Assembly (NCBI GenBank): GCA_002392915.1
Contig: DGHQ01000024.1
Span: 96,471 to 160,470 of the forward strand
DNA from: Bacteroidales bacterium UBA3844
Lineage (GTDB): Bacteria > Bacteroidota > Bacteroidia > Bacteroidales > Paludibacteraceae
DNA length: 64,000 nucleotides
Reading direction: 5' to 3'
The notes under the pieces were generated by a model that saw only the letters and a program-made list of their open reading frames with translations, did no database searches and was not told the origin of the DNA. Positions 20,476-28,432 of this stretch are shown here, in pieces; the stretch's first letter is position 1, and the number at the start of each line of letters is the position of its first letter. A program made the translations under genes and the position numbers.

Positions 20476-20591
20476 TAAAAAAAAGGCAAAAAAAAATAGG
20501 ACCATTAAACTCTTTACAAAAAACAATAATAGAAAAAGAGGAAAACCATGTTAAAGGCGTTCCTCTTTTCATAAATTCGGATGATTGTGTT

Positions 20592-21614
20592 TCACTTGCT
20601 TCGTGCAATTCTAAAGCCATAATAGTCTGTTGACGTCTGTGGTTCTGATGACAATCTCAACCTCACTCCACAATAAATAGCCCAACCATGCAGCCAACTT
20701 CCTCCACGAAGTACTTTTTTACCACCAGAATCTGGACCAACAGGATCTAAAGTAGAACCTGTTGAAATAGCATGCTCCCAATCCCAACACCATTCAAATA
20801 TTCCACCACTCATGTCGTAAACACCTAAACGATTAGGCTTTTTAAGGCCAACTTGGTGCGTGCCGTGCATGGTTGATGGATTTCTTCTTGTAGTGACACC
20901 GGTTTCCGCATTGCAGTTATACCATCCGACTGCATCCATACCACTGTCTATTGCAGCTCCCGCATTTTCACTGTCAGCTCCAGAATAATAGAAATTCCAA
21001 TCCTCCACAGTCACGTCACCTCCTCTTGCCGCATACTCCCATTCGGTTTCAGTTGGCAGACGATAACCATTCTTTGATAAGTCTTGGGAAACAGTAGCAG
21101 ATATGATAGAATAAACTGTATTTCTTTTTATATCAGAAATGGAATACACCGGTTCGTACCCTTTGATTTTGCTCAAACGATTACAAAAATATACGGCATC
21201 AAACCACGAGACGCTCTCCACAGGGCGAAGACTGTCCTTCTCCCCTTCCATAATCTCACCACGGTAAGTTTGGTTATATTCACATCTGCTTGGCCATGCA
21301 TTCACATCTTTGTCGTCATACATGACCTTGAAGTAAAGCTCTCTCGTCACTAAATACTTGCTGATCGAAAAATCAGACAACGTCACATTTCTTCCTTCTA
21401 TAAATGCACCAATGGTATCATGACCATAAACATCACCTCCATTCACGCTAATCATTTCTGGGAATGCTATCGAATAGGTGGTTTCTAAACGTTCTGTTTT
21501 TCCTTCTTTCTCTTGACTTTCATCAATTTTTTCATCATCACATGATATGAAAAAAAAGGCAGAAACAAGCGACATGACAATGCCGGTACTAACAAATTGA
21601 TCTAATTTAAACAT
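20592..21614 (-). CDS. SUMF1/PvdO-type (formylglycine-generating enzyme fold) lipoprotein
   Basis: A 340-residue lipoprotein: the signal sequence ends in a lipobox, FFISC, with Cys25. The rest is an FGE-sulfatase-type domain: SKYLVTRELYFKVM, PVESVSWFDAVYFCNRLS, YRLPTETEWEYAARGG, MSGGIFEWCWDW and the closing RGGSWLHG..YYGFRIAR. In true formylglycine-generating enzymes two Cys near the C-terminus act together; here only the second remains (AIYCGVRLR), the first position being occupied by Gly/His, so sulfatase activation is doubtful. No sulfatase gene is in the window. It may be a structural or binding member of the fold, as other PvdO/GldJ/GldK-like proteins in Bacteroidota are. Confidence 0.8.
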   Translation of the reverse strand: MFKLDQFVSTGIVMSLVSAFFFISCDDEKIDESQEKEGKTERLETTYSIAFPEMISVNGGDVYGHDTIGAFIEGRNVTLSDFSISKYLVTRELYFKVMYDDKDVNAWPSRCEYNQTYRGEIMEGEKDSLRPVESVSWFDAVYFCNRLSKIKGYEPVYSISDIKRNTVYSIISATVSQDLSKNGYRLPTETEWEYAARGGDVTVEDWNFYYSGADSENAGAAIDSGMDAVGWYNCNAETGVTTRRNPSTMHGTHQVGLKKPNRLGVYDMSGGIFEWCWDWEHAISTGSTLDPVGPDSGGKKVLRGGSWLHGWAIYCGVRLRLSSEPQTSTDYYGFRIARSK

Positions 21615-21626
21615 GACTTTTTTTCA

Positions 21627-21634
21627 CAAAATTA
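21627..21634 (-). promoter_or_regulatory. Promoter -7 element of the SUMF1-type gene
   Basis: Minus-strand TAATTTTG, 13 bases upstream of the start codon; lies downstream of the candidate sRNA terminator, so the gene has its own promoter. Confidence 0.4.
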
Positions 21635-21691
21635 AAGCTTGCATCAAATTATGAAATACCCTAAAAAAGGTAAAACAAAAAGACATTTATC

Positions 21692-21868
21692 AAAAAAAGG
21701 AAAGCCAGACTAAAAAGCCTGGCTCATTCTCCACACCATCAACCTCACGGTCAATGATGTCTAAATATACTCAATCTAACACATTATTCAAATTCTATAT
21801 TTTCTGTCGATCATGCCAACTTCATATTTCAGAAGTACAGCACTCTTTAAAATCTTCTTGTTTTCGAT
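21692..21868 (-). ncRNA. Candidate small RNA with GNRA hairpin and intrinsic terminator
   Basis: On the minus strand a promoter-like TATCTTTG (21873-21880) is followed by about 170 non-coding bases. These hold a 12-bp hairpin closed by a GUGA tetraloop (arms 21749-21760 and 21733-21744, with three G-U pairs) and then an 8-bp terminator hairpin (arms 21717-21724 and 21703-21710) with a T-rich tail at 21692-21702. No ORF of more than a few codons fits. This could be a free-standing sRNA or an attenuated leader for the SUMF1-type gene downstream; the separate promoter at 21627 favours the former. Not matched to any known family. Confidence 0.4.
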
Positions 21869-21872
21869 ATTG

Positions 21873-21880
21873 CAAAGATA
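21873..21880 (-). promoter_or_regulatory. Promoter -7 element of the candidate sRNA
   Basis: Minus-strand TATCTTTG followed by CA is a textbook Bacteroidota -7 element. No clear TTTG at -33. Confidence 0.4.
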
Positions 21881-22327
21881 GATTTTTGCTGTCGGTTTCA
21901 TTAAACATTTCCGAGTAGAATCTTTAATATTTTTCTGAAATCCGCAAACAAAGTTAAGTCAAAAGCATCAAAAAAAACCGATGAAAAGGCACTTTTTTTT
22001 CTAATGAAGAGATTTTACAAGATTATGATAAGAAAAGACAACTAAATAAAACTAACTTTAACACAAAAAAAGGGAGAAATTAAAGATATGCGTAGAAACC
22101 TGCCATTTCCCAATATATCAGAAATGGATTAGATTTAATATATGCTTCATCCTGCCTGCAACAATATGAGGATTGTTAAATACGGGAAACCTGTCTGTAG
22201 TTTGATTTTTTTTGTTGATCATCTACAGTTCTCACTAAGGAAGAGAGTTGCGTTTTCTGCCCTTAACAAACCTCAAAAAAGTCAAACAGTTTCTAAATTG
22301 ATACAATTGCCAATAAACCGTCCTGAC
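21881..22327. other. Non-coding region, no gene supported
   Basis: AT-rich. One further minus-strand TAACTTTG (21949-21956) could be a promoter. Small open frames here have no start context or protein character and are not credited. Confidence 0.4.
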
Positions 22328-22359
22328 AAAAAAAGGGCGTCCGACAAAATCAGACCCCC
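22328..22359 (-). terminator. Terminator of the aromatic amino acid operon
   Basis: Minus-strand hairpin with arms at 22350-22359 and 22335-22344 (one G-U pair, one mismatch), loop of five, then a run of seven T at 22328-22334. Located 28 bases after the tyrA stop. Confidence 0.6.
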
Positions 22360-22386
22360 CTCAATTATTATTCAATCAGAACAGTA

Positions 22387-23160
22387 TTATTTGATATTCT
22401 CTCGTGCCTTATCCAAATACGCCAACATTCTGTCGTAGTCCTTACTCTTGACTATCTCCTGCAATTCCGCAAGCTGCTCCTGTATCAGTGCAAGCTGCTT
22501 TGTTGAATTTGGATTAAACAATATTTCTGAGATCAAGAAATTGTCTTCCGACAACACACCTTCCGCAATTGCCATATGACGTTTGAAAGTAGTGCCAGGT
22601 GCATCCTGATGCTTCATCACAGATGCGAACGCCAACGTCGACGCAAATGGAATTGACAAACAATATGCCATTGTCTCATCATGCTCCTTGAATGTGTACT
22701 CAAACAGATTTAGATGCAAAGAGTTGTACAAATCCTTGAAAAACGCCTTACCCAAACAGTCGCTCTCTTCTATAATTATCGCATTCTGTGTGCGTAGATC
22801 CGACAAACTTGCGAACGTAGGTCCGAACATCGGGTGCGTAGAGACGAAGCGGAATCCACATTTAGCATAAAAGTCTGGCAACGTCGTCTTCACTGATGAT
22901 ATATCTGAAATGATACAATCTTTTGGCAAATATGGAATAACCTCTTCAAATGCCTGGATTGTGTACTTAACAGTGACAGCATTGATAAGAAGTTCTGGTT
23001 TGAATGCCTTAACCTCCTCAAGTGAAGTCATACGCTGTGTGTTGAACACAAAACGTAATTTCTTTGAATCCTTATCATAAAGCGCCACATCATGCTTCAT
23101 GCAAAGTACATCCGTCAAGAATGTACCCATTTTTCCCGCACCAAGAATTAAAATACGCAT
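22387..23160 (-). CDS. tyrA: Prephenate dehydrogenase (tyrosine branch)
   Basis: Oxidative decarboxylation of prephenate to 4-hydroxyphenylpyruvate with NAD. The protein of 257 residues starts with a Rossmann fold (ILGAGKMGTFL, about 3-14), has the motif STHPMFGP with the conserved active-site His (about 108-115) and a helical C-terminal domain. It lacks a fused chorismate mutase or ACT domain, consistent with the mutase being fused to DAHP synthase one gene upstream. Last gene of the operon pheA - aminotransferase - DAHP synthase/mutase - tyrA; a 139-base spacer separates it from the previous gene. Confidence 0.88.
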   Translation of the reverse strand: MRILILGAGKMGTFLTDVLCMKHDVALYDKDSKKLRFVFNTQRMTSLEEVKAFKPELLINAVTVKYTIQAFEEVIPYLPKDCIISDISSVKTTLPDFYAKCGFRFVSTHPMFGPTFASLSDLRTQNAIIIEESDCLGKAFFKDLYNSLHLNLFEYTFKEHDETMAYCLSIPFASTLAFASVMKHQDAPGTTFKRHMAIAEGVLSEDNFLISEILFNPNSTKQLALIQEQLAELQEIVKSKDYDRMLAYLDKARENIK

Positions 23161-23299
23161 TTCTTATGTAGAATTAAGAATTAAGAATTAAAAGTTAATG
23201 GTGAACAATCAACAGTCAAACGCCAATTTTTCACACCATTAAGAGTCAGCGATCGCGTAGGTAATCACTAACTCTTAACTATTAATCTATAATATTTTA
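23161..23299. repeat. Spacer with GAATTAA tandem repeats and an inverted repeat
   Basis: Almost three copies of GAATTAA (23171-23190) and an inverted repeat TTAAGAGT (23239-23246) / ACTCTTAA (23271-23278) with a 24-base loop holding GCGATCGC. Between the DAHP synthase/mutase gene and tyrA. No U-run, so not an obvious terminator; could be an mRNA processing or partial-termination site. Confidence 0.5.
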
Positions 23300-24361
23300 T
23301 TATTTATTCATTATTTCCATCTGCTGACGCACGGACTCTGCATGGATTGCCTCAAAGATCGTGTTCAAGAAATCCTCTCCCATCGACATTGTCTTACCGT
23401 CTGCCACTCTCTTAGAGATAATCTCATCATAACGTTTGCTCTGAAGAATCGCCATGTCATGCTCCTTCTTGTATTGTCCGATCTCACGTGAGATACGCAT
23501 TCTCTTTGCCAAGATCTCAAGGATCGACATGTCTATCTCATCAATCTGCTTACGTAGGGCTGTGATGTTCTCTGTAGACGCATTTGTTGTGCGGACTACA
23601 AGGTTGTTCAAAATCAAAGCAAGCACCTCTGGAGTGATCTGCTGTGAAGCGTCCGACCATGCCTTGTCTGGATCACAGTGGCTCTCGATGATCAAACCGC
23701 TGAACTGAAGGTCCATAGCCTGCTGGCAAAGTGGAGCGATAAGATCACGACGTCCTGAGATGTGGCTTGGATCACAAACGATCGGCAATTCAGGAAGACG
23801 ACGGTGCAACTCGATTGGAATATGCCACTGTGGAAGGTTACGGTATAGCTTCTTGTCGTAAGAGCTGAATCCACGGTGGATAGCGCCAAGCTGAGTGATG
23901 CCGGCGTTGTTCAAACGCTCCAAAGCTCCGATCCACAACTCCAAATCAGGGTTTACTGGATTCTTAACCAATACTGGAATGTCCACTCCCTTCAATGTGT
24001 CTGCAATCTCCTGTACTGCGAATGGGTCTGCAGTTGTACGGGCACCTACCCAAAGAAGGTCAATGCCATACTTCAATGCCAGCTCCACATGTTTTGCTGT
24101 TGCTACTTCTGTAGAAACGTACATTCCCGTCTCCTTCTTAACCTCCTTCAACCATTCCAATGCAGGCTCTCCGTTTCCTTCAAAACCACCTGGTTTTGTA
24201 CGTGGCTTCCACACTCCTGCACGGAAAATCTTTATACCCTGTGCGTGTAGCTGACGGGCTGTATTAATTGTCTGCTCCTCTGTCTCTGCACTACATGGAC
24301 CAGCTATCACTATTGGACGGCTTTCACATGCTCCTGCTAAATTTATCTTTTTCAGTTCCAT
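23300..24361 (-). CDS. Bifunctional DAHP synthase / chorismate mutase
   Basis: Joins erythrose 4-phosphate and PEP to DAHP, the first shikimate step, and rearranges chorismate to prephenate. Residues about 1-255 are a KDSA/type I-beta DAHP synthase (IAGPCSAE, RAGVWKPRTKPGGFEG, GARTTADPF, VKNPVNPD, CDPSHISG). Residues about 262-350 form an AroQ-type chorismate mutase helix bundle (LRKQIDEID, LAKRMRISREIGQYKK, YDEIISKRV). In this fusion type the mutase part also serves as the allosteric site for prephenate or aromatic end products in studied relatives. It stands 23 bases after the aminotransferase gene. Both active sites look complete. Confidence 0.92.
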   Translation of the reverse strand: MELKKINLAGACESRPIVIAGPCSAETEEQTINTARQLHAQGIKIFRAGVWKPRTKPGGFEGNGEPALEWLKEVKKETGMYVSTEVATAKHVELALKYGIDLLWVGARTTADPFAVQEIADTLKGVDIPVLVKNPVNPDLELWIGALERLNNAGITQLGAIHRGFSSYDKKLYRNLPQWHIPIELHRRLPELPIVCDPSHISGRRDLIAPLCQQAMDLQFSGLIIESHCDPDKAWSDASQQITPEVLALILNNLVVRTTNASTENITALRKQIDEIDMSILEILAKRMRISREIGQYKKEHDMAILQSKRYDEIISKRVADGKTMSMGEDFLNTIFEAIHAESVRQQMEIMNK

Positions 24362-24384
24362 ATATTATTACTTTTTTTTCTGTT

Positions 24385-25548
24385 TTACTTTAAATTTTCT
24401 TTGATTCTCTGAAGTGCCTCCGACAATTTTTCTTCCGTTGAGCAAAGTGAGATACGGATGTATCTGTCGCCATTACTTCCGAAAATGAAACCTGGAGTCA
24501 CGAACACACGGCAGTCGTAAAGGATTTTGTCTGCCACCTCTTCACAACTTTTGTAAGATGCAGGGATCTTTCCCCACATAAACAATCCTACCTGGCTCTT
24601 GTCGTAAGTGCATCCGATGTAATCCAAAATCGCCTCAGCGTATTTTCTTCTGGCTCTGTAGACGGAATTGATACCGTCATACCAATCCTTGTCTGCCTCC
24701 AACGCCTTGGCAGCAGCCATCTGCATTGGCTTGAACATTCCCGAATCAACATTGCTCTTTGCCTTCAACACGTATGAAATCAGCTCCGGATTTCCGGCAA
24801 GCATACCGATTCGCCATCCCGGCATGTTGAGCGACTTACTTGTCGAGTTCAACTCAAAGCAACACTCTTTCGCGCGTGGCACAGAAAGCAGACTCATTGG
24901 GTTGTCGTTCAAGATAAAGCTGTATGGATTATCGTTAACGATGATGATATTGTGGCGAAGTCCGAAGTCGACAAGCTTTTCAAATGTCTCACGACGAGCG
25001 TTTCCTCCAGTAGGCATGTTGGGATAATTAGTCCACATCATCTTCACACCTGACAAATCCATCTTCTCCAGTTTTTCGAAATCTGGCTGCCAACCGTTCT
25101 CCTCATTCAAATCGTAGTTGATAATTCTAGCTCCAAGGATCTTGGAAGCAGAAGTATATGTAGGATAACCAGGATTTGGCACCAACACACCGTCGCCCGG
25201 ATTGATGAATGTTAGCGACAAGAAAAAAACTCCTTCCTTAGAACCGATCAAAGGTAAAATCTCCTTGTTTGGATCAAGGTCAACGCCATACCAACGCTTA
25301 TAAAAGTCAGAAAAAGCCTTGCGTAGTTCCGGAATACCCTGATACGACTGGTATCCGTGTGCATTTGGTTGGTGAGCCACCTCATTAAGAGTGTCAAGAG
25401 CCTTATCCGACGGCATCTTGTCTGGACTGCCGATACCCAAATTGATAATGTCTTTTCCTTGTGCGTTCAATTCAGCCACCTCTCTAAGCTTCTTTGAGAA
25501 GTAGTATTCCTGAATCTCTAAAATTCTATCAGCTGGTGTGATATTCAT
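24385..25548 (-). CDS. PLP-dependent class I/II aminotransferase (aromatic pathway)
   Basis: A 387-residue fold-type I enzyme: NLGIGSPDKMPS, HGYQSYQGIPELR, YPNMPTGG, NDNPYSF and the PLP lysine in NSTSKSLNMPGWRIG; Arg of RYIRISLC binds the substrate carboxylate. It resembles LL-diaminopimelate aminotransferase-like and aspartate-type enzymes. Because it sits inside an operon with prephenate dehydratase and dehydrogenase, the likely role is the final transamination to phenylalanine and tyrosine, or alternatively of prephenate itself; the sequence alone cannot decide. Start ATG at 25548 follows 57 bases after pheA. Confidence 0.88.
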   Translation of the reverse strand: MNITPADRILEIQEYYFSKKLREVAELNAQGKDIINLGIGSPDKMPSDKALDTLNEVAHQPNAHGYQSYQGIPELRKAFSDFYKRWYGVDLDPNKEILPLIGSKEGVFFLSLTFINPGDGVLVPNPGYPTYTSASKILGARIINYDLNEENGWQPDFEKLEKMDLSGVKMMWTNYPNMPTGGNARRETFEKLVDFGLRHNIIIVNDNPYSFILNDNPMSLLSVPRAKECCFELNSTSKSLNMPGWRIGMLAGNPELISYVLKAKSNVDSGMFKPMQMAAAKALEADKDWYDGINSVYRARRKYAEAILDYIGCTYDKSQVGLFMWGKIPASYKSCEEVADKILYDCRVFVTPGFIFGSNGDRYIRISLCSTEEKLSEALQRIKENLK

Positions 25549-25605
25549 ATTGTTTTTCGTTTACGTTTTCTTTTTTATTTTCGTCTCAGCCTACAGCCCA
25601 CGTTT

Positions 25606-26445
25606 TTAAATTGTCTGTCTGCCCTCACGGTATTCTCCGAGAATCACAAGATCCTTTGTCAACGGTTGGAATGCCTCAATGCTCTGCTTGTATTTCAAGT
25701 AGTCTTCAAAACGAAGATCCACATAAAACTCATACTCCCATTCTCTTCCAATAATCGGCATTGACTGGATTTTTGTAAGATTCATATCATAATAAGACAT
25801 GATTGATAGCACTTTGGCAAGGCTTCCCTCATCATGAGGAAGACGGAATACAAGAGAGGCTTTGTTTGGTGTCTGGTCTTTCTTGATGTCATCCACCGTC
25901 CATGGATCTGCGATCACCAAGAAACGTGTGAAATTGCGCTTGTTTGTCTCAATCCCCTTAGCTAGAATCTCAAGACCGTAAATTTCAGCAGCCCACTCAC
26001 TACATACACCGGCTTTTCCCATACACTGCTCTTGTGCGATCATCTTTGCAGACGACGCTGTGTCGTCCCACTCTACAGCCTTCAAAAACTTGTGATCTTC
26101 CAAGAAGTTACGAATCTGCATCAACGCAATAGGATGAGAATAAACCTCCTTTATCGACTCCAGTTCCTGGCCAGGCAAAGCTACAAGGTTGTGACGGATT
26201 CTGATCTTCTGCTCACCTGCGATTTTCAATCCGCTTTCCTTTAGCAGGATATGATTCTGAAGAAGGTTGCCCGCTATTGTGTTCTCAATAGCAAGTGTGG
26301 CAATTATGCCCTCTCTCTTTACAGTTGCGAAAAGTTTTTCAAATGTCTCACATTCCACTGCTTCAATCTCTTCTCCCTGAAAGAACTCTCTTGCTGCGAT
26401 TTCGTGAAAACATCCTTTCACTCCTTGAATTGCTACTCTTTTCAT
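25606..26445 (-). CDS. pheA: Prephenate dehydratase with ACT domain
   Basis: Converts prephenate to phenylpyruvate. The 279-residue protein has the dehydratase domain (VAIQGVKGCFHE at the start, ATLAIENTIAGNLLQNH, EVYSHPIALMQ, ETNKRNFTRFLVI with the catalytic TRF) and a C-terminal ACT domain (about 190-275, SLAKVLSIMSYYDMNLTKIQSMP, followed by EYEFYVD) that gives phenylalanine feedback inhibition in relatives. No mutase is fused; the mutase is supplied two genes downstream. It is the first structural gene of the operon, and its start lies 12 bases after a terminator hairpin controlled by a Phe/Tyr-rich leader peptide. Confidence 0.93.
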   Translation of the reverse strand: MKRVAIQGVKGCFHEIAAREFFQGEEIEAVECETFEKLFATVKREGIIATLAIENTIAGNLLQNHILLKESGLKIAGEQKIRIRHNLVALPGQELESIKEVYSHPIALMQIRNFLEDHKFLKAVEWDDTASSAKMIAQEQCMGKAGVCSEWAAEIYGLEILAKGIETNKRNFTRFLVIADPWTVDDIKKDQTPNKASLVFRLPHDEGSLAKVLSIMSYYDMNLTKIQSMPIIGREWEYEFYVDLRFEDYLKYKQSIEAFQPLTKDLVILGEYREGRQTI

Positions 26446-26456
26446 ATCTATTCCAT

Positions 26457-26488
26457 AAAAAATCCCACATTCAAATGAATGCGGGATT
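26457..26488 (-). terminator. Attenuator terminator hairpin before pheA
   Basis: Minus-strand 12-bp stem AATCCCGCATTC (26488-26477) with GAATGTGGGATT (26472-26461), one G-U pair, loop ATTT, then a run of T to 26457. It ends 12 bases before the pheA ATG, a position that makes no sense for an upstream gene and is diagnostic for attenuation. Confidence 0.85.
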
Positions 26489-26528
26489 ACAAATTTGATT
26501 ACTTAATATTTACACAACAAAATCCCGC
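26481..26528 (-). promoter_or_regulatory. Antiterminator pairing (alternative to the attenuator hairpin)
   Basis: GCGGGATT at 26528-26521 is perfectly complementary to AATCCCGC at 26488-26481, the 5' arm of the terminator. The 8-bp alternative stem and the terminator cannot form together. The upstream arm begins three bases after the leader peptide stop codon, where a terminating ribosome would cover it. Confidence 0.8.
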
Positions 26529-26530
26529 TC

Positions 26531-26587
26531 TTACCTCTTAAAGTAAAAGAAAAAGAAATAATAATATGCGAAATATCGTTGTTGCAT
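26531..26587 (-). CDS. Phe/Tyr-rich leader peptide of the aromatic operon (18 aa)
   Basis: ATG at 26587, stop TAA at 26533-26531. The peptide is MQQRYFAYYYFFFFYFKR: five Tyr and six Phe of 18 residues. A purine-rich AAGAGACG stands just before the ATG. It is followed at once by the antiterminator arm and then by the terminator before pheA. Stalling on Tyr or Phe codons for lack of charged tRNA should leave the antiterminator arm free and allow read-through; normal translation to the stop should mask it and permit termination. The leader role is inferred from codon content and RNA geometry, both seen directly. Confidence 0.85.
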   Translation of the reverse strand: MQQRYFAYYYFFFFYFKR

Positions 26588-26614
26588 CGTCTCTTGTATT
26601 TTATTAAATCGATG

Positions 26615-26648
26615 CAAAATTACTGTTTAAATTGTTATATCACAACTA
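26615..26648 (-). promoter_or_regulatory. Promoter of the leader peptide - pheA operon
   Basis: Minus-strand TAATTTTG (26622-26615) with a TTG about 20 bases upstream (near 26643-26645). Transcription would start near 26609, about 20 bases before the leader ATG. Confidence 0.6.
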
Positions 26649-26649
26649 T

Positions 26650-27027
26650 ATGAAATATTTTTTTCATTTTAGGCTATTTTTGCACTTTTTGTACAGCATT
26701 TATAGCAATAAAGTAATATTCAACACTCTATAAATACCAAAATTAAATATCAAAAAATACCATCGTAACAGAAAATACCAAAATTCCATACAAATAAGTA
26801 ACATTTTACAGAGAATGATTCATGTATTTTTTTCAAAAAGTCAACATAAAAGCACTATTCTACTTATTTTTAACGTAAGTTCAACGAATTATAATCTGAT
26901 AATCATTTTCCACTTTTTGATTGAATGCTCACCTCTTTTTTTCATAAAAAGGTCTGTATTTCTCTATGAACTATATGTCTCTATGGTTTTATTAAATTCT
27001 GTATGCTCGTCTTCGACTCATACAAAA
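26650..27027. other. AT-rich intergenic region, nothing supported
   Basis: Between two minus-strand units. Short plus-strand open frames here are low-complexity and unsupported; no promoter or RNA structure was recognised. Confidence 0.4.
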
Positions 27028-27065
27028 GAGGATTGTTAGGGGTATTCCGCACCTTAACAATCCTC
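27028..27065 (-). terminator. Terminator of the CE12-type esterase gene
   Basis: Minus-strand GAGGATTGTTAAGG (27065-27052) pairs with CCTAACAATCCTC (27040-27028) with one bulge, followed by TTTTG. Starts 46 bases after the stop codon. Confidence 0.6.
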
Positions 27066-27110
27066 AACTCTATATACTATTTTAGAGTAAAAACAATTTC
27101 TTACATAATA

Positions 27111-28301
27111 TTACTCTATCATAATCTTCGTGCTTATATTTCCATCAATTGTCAGGACATAAACTCCTTTCTGCAGATTGAATGAGTAGTTGTATTTGGT
27201 TGAGACGGAAGTCACAAATCTGCCATCAAAAGTAAAAATTGAGACAGTGTGGATACTATTGTCATAGAACACTATCCTATCTTTGTATATTTTGAAATCT
27301 TCACTATACTTTTGAATTACAGAAGTATCATTATAAATTGCCTTGAAATGCTCATCGTGATTTTGCATCACATACACATAGACATTATTTTTTGAAATCA
27401 CTTCTCCTGACGCATTTTTCCAAAAGCATTGTTTATTTTTGTCTATTGCATAACTTTTCAATGTCACATTGATTCCTTCCGGAAAAGTGGCTGATCTAGA
27501 TATAGAAGTTATAGTGCTGTCATTATCCGTCTCAAATGTCACATAGTATCTTGGGGCCGTAGCGTCAGCTAGTGGTTTTAGACGTTCATCTTTAGATTTC
27601 TCTATTTCCTCCACAATATATCTAGAATAATCTATAGCACCAGTCTCCTGAAGATGGACATTATCAGTCTTTCCGTCCGGATAATTTTCATATTCGCCAG
27701 GCTTGTAATTATTATGACGATAATAAGTATTGTATTCACGTCCGACCTCCTCTGAAAGATTAAAACCAAACGTATAAAGATCGAAAAAAGGAGTGTCATA
27801 TTTCTCTGCGGCTTCTTTCATCGCTTTGGGATGCCGTCCATATGAAGAATTTAACTGATTTTGAGAATTCCAAGAATTCTGATTTACTGTGGACAATAGT
27901 ACAGGAGTTGCACCTTTTTCCCTAGCCGCATCACAGAATATACCAATATAGTTTATGAATTCTTCTGTTGTCGTACAATATTTCGCACTTGGATTAGAAT
28001 CATTTGCTCCAAAAGAAATGAATAAGTAATCACCATTGTTGATGTCCGCAATCACATTTTTCCAATGTTCATTATAGAAACTTTTCGTTGTCGTTCCACC
28101 AACTGCTCTATTATCCACCACAACTTTATCTCTGTCAAAAAAATACTGAAGTACAGCACCCCATCCCTTACAAGGATACCAAGTGGGTGCTTTCCACGTC
28201 TCTGTTGTGCTATCTCCTATAAGAAAGACTCGTGTTTGTGCACTGACAGCAGTTCCAATGAATATACAGAATGCTAAAAGTAAACGTTTTACCATACCCA
28301 T
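27111..28301 (-). CDS. Exported rhamnogalacturonan acetylesterase-like SGNH hydrolase (CE12 type) with T9SS tail
   Basis: Predicted carbohydrate acetylesterase. The signal peptide ends ..TAVSAQ (about 22). The SGNH domain has GDSTTETW with Ser31, RAVGGTTTKSF, FGANDSNP and DNVHLQETG (Asp and His of the triad), the pattern of CE12 enzymes that remove acetyl groups from pectin or similar glycans. About residues 250-320 form a linker domain and the C-terminal 65 residues (VSIFTFDGRFVTSVS, GVYVLTIDG, ending STKIMIE) a type A T9SS sorting domain. Initiation at the ATG at 28301 or 28295 is equally likely. Stands alone; the beta-galactosidase 1.2 kb away is a possible functional partner. Confidence 0.85.
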   Translation of the reverse strand: MGMVKRLLLAFCIFIGTAVSAQTRVFLIGDSTTETWKAPTWYPCKGWGAVLQYFFDRDKVVVDNRAVGGTTTKSFYNEHWKNVIADINNGDYLFISFGANDSNPSAKYCTTTEEFINYIGIFCDAAREKGATPVLLSTVNQNSWNSQNQLNSSYGRHPKAMKEAAEKYDTPFFDLYTFGFNLSEEVGREYNTYYRHNNYKPGEYENYPDGKTDNVHLQETGAIDYSRYIVEEIEKSKDERLKPLADATAPRYYVTFETDNDSTITSISRSATFPEGINVTLKSYAIDKNKQCFWKNASGEVISKNNVYVYVMQNHDEHFKAIYNDTSVIQKYSEDFKIYKDRIVFYDNSIHTVSIFTFDGRFVTSVSTKYNYSFNLQKGVYVLTIDGNISTKIMIE

Positions 28302-28404
28302 TTTGCAATTTGTGTAAATTTGAAGTTCATCGTCTAACTTCTATTAAAGTCCTAGTTCAAAGCGAAAATAATAAAAAAGAAGACGTATAGCACAAATAAA
28401 CAAT

Positions 28405-28412
28405 TATTTTTG
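28405..28412 (+). promoter_or_regulatory. Promoter -7 element of the 287-aa membrane protein gene
   Basis: TATTTTTG, 20 bases before the ATG. Confidence 0.4.
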
Positions 28413-28432
28413 TATTCTATTCTTCAAAAAAA

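Noticed and set aside
22142..22438. Plus-strand ORF of 98 codons
   Set aside because: It overlaps the end of tyrA and its terminator, has no promoter and no recognisable protein features.
26815..27039. Plus-strand ORF of 74 codons
   Set aside because: Low-complexity translation in an AT-rich spacer, runs into the terminator of the opposing gene.
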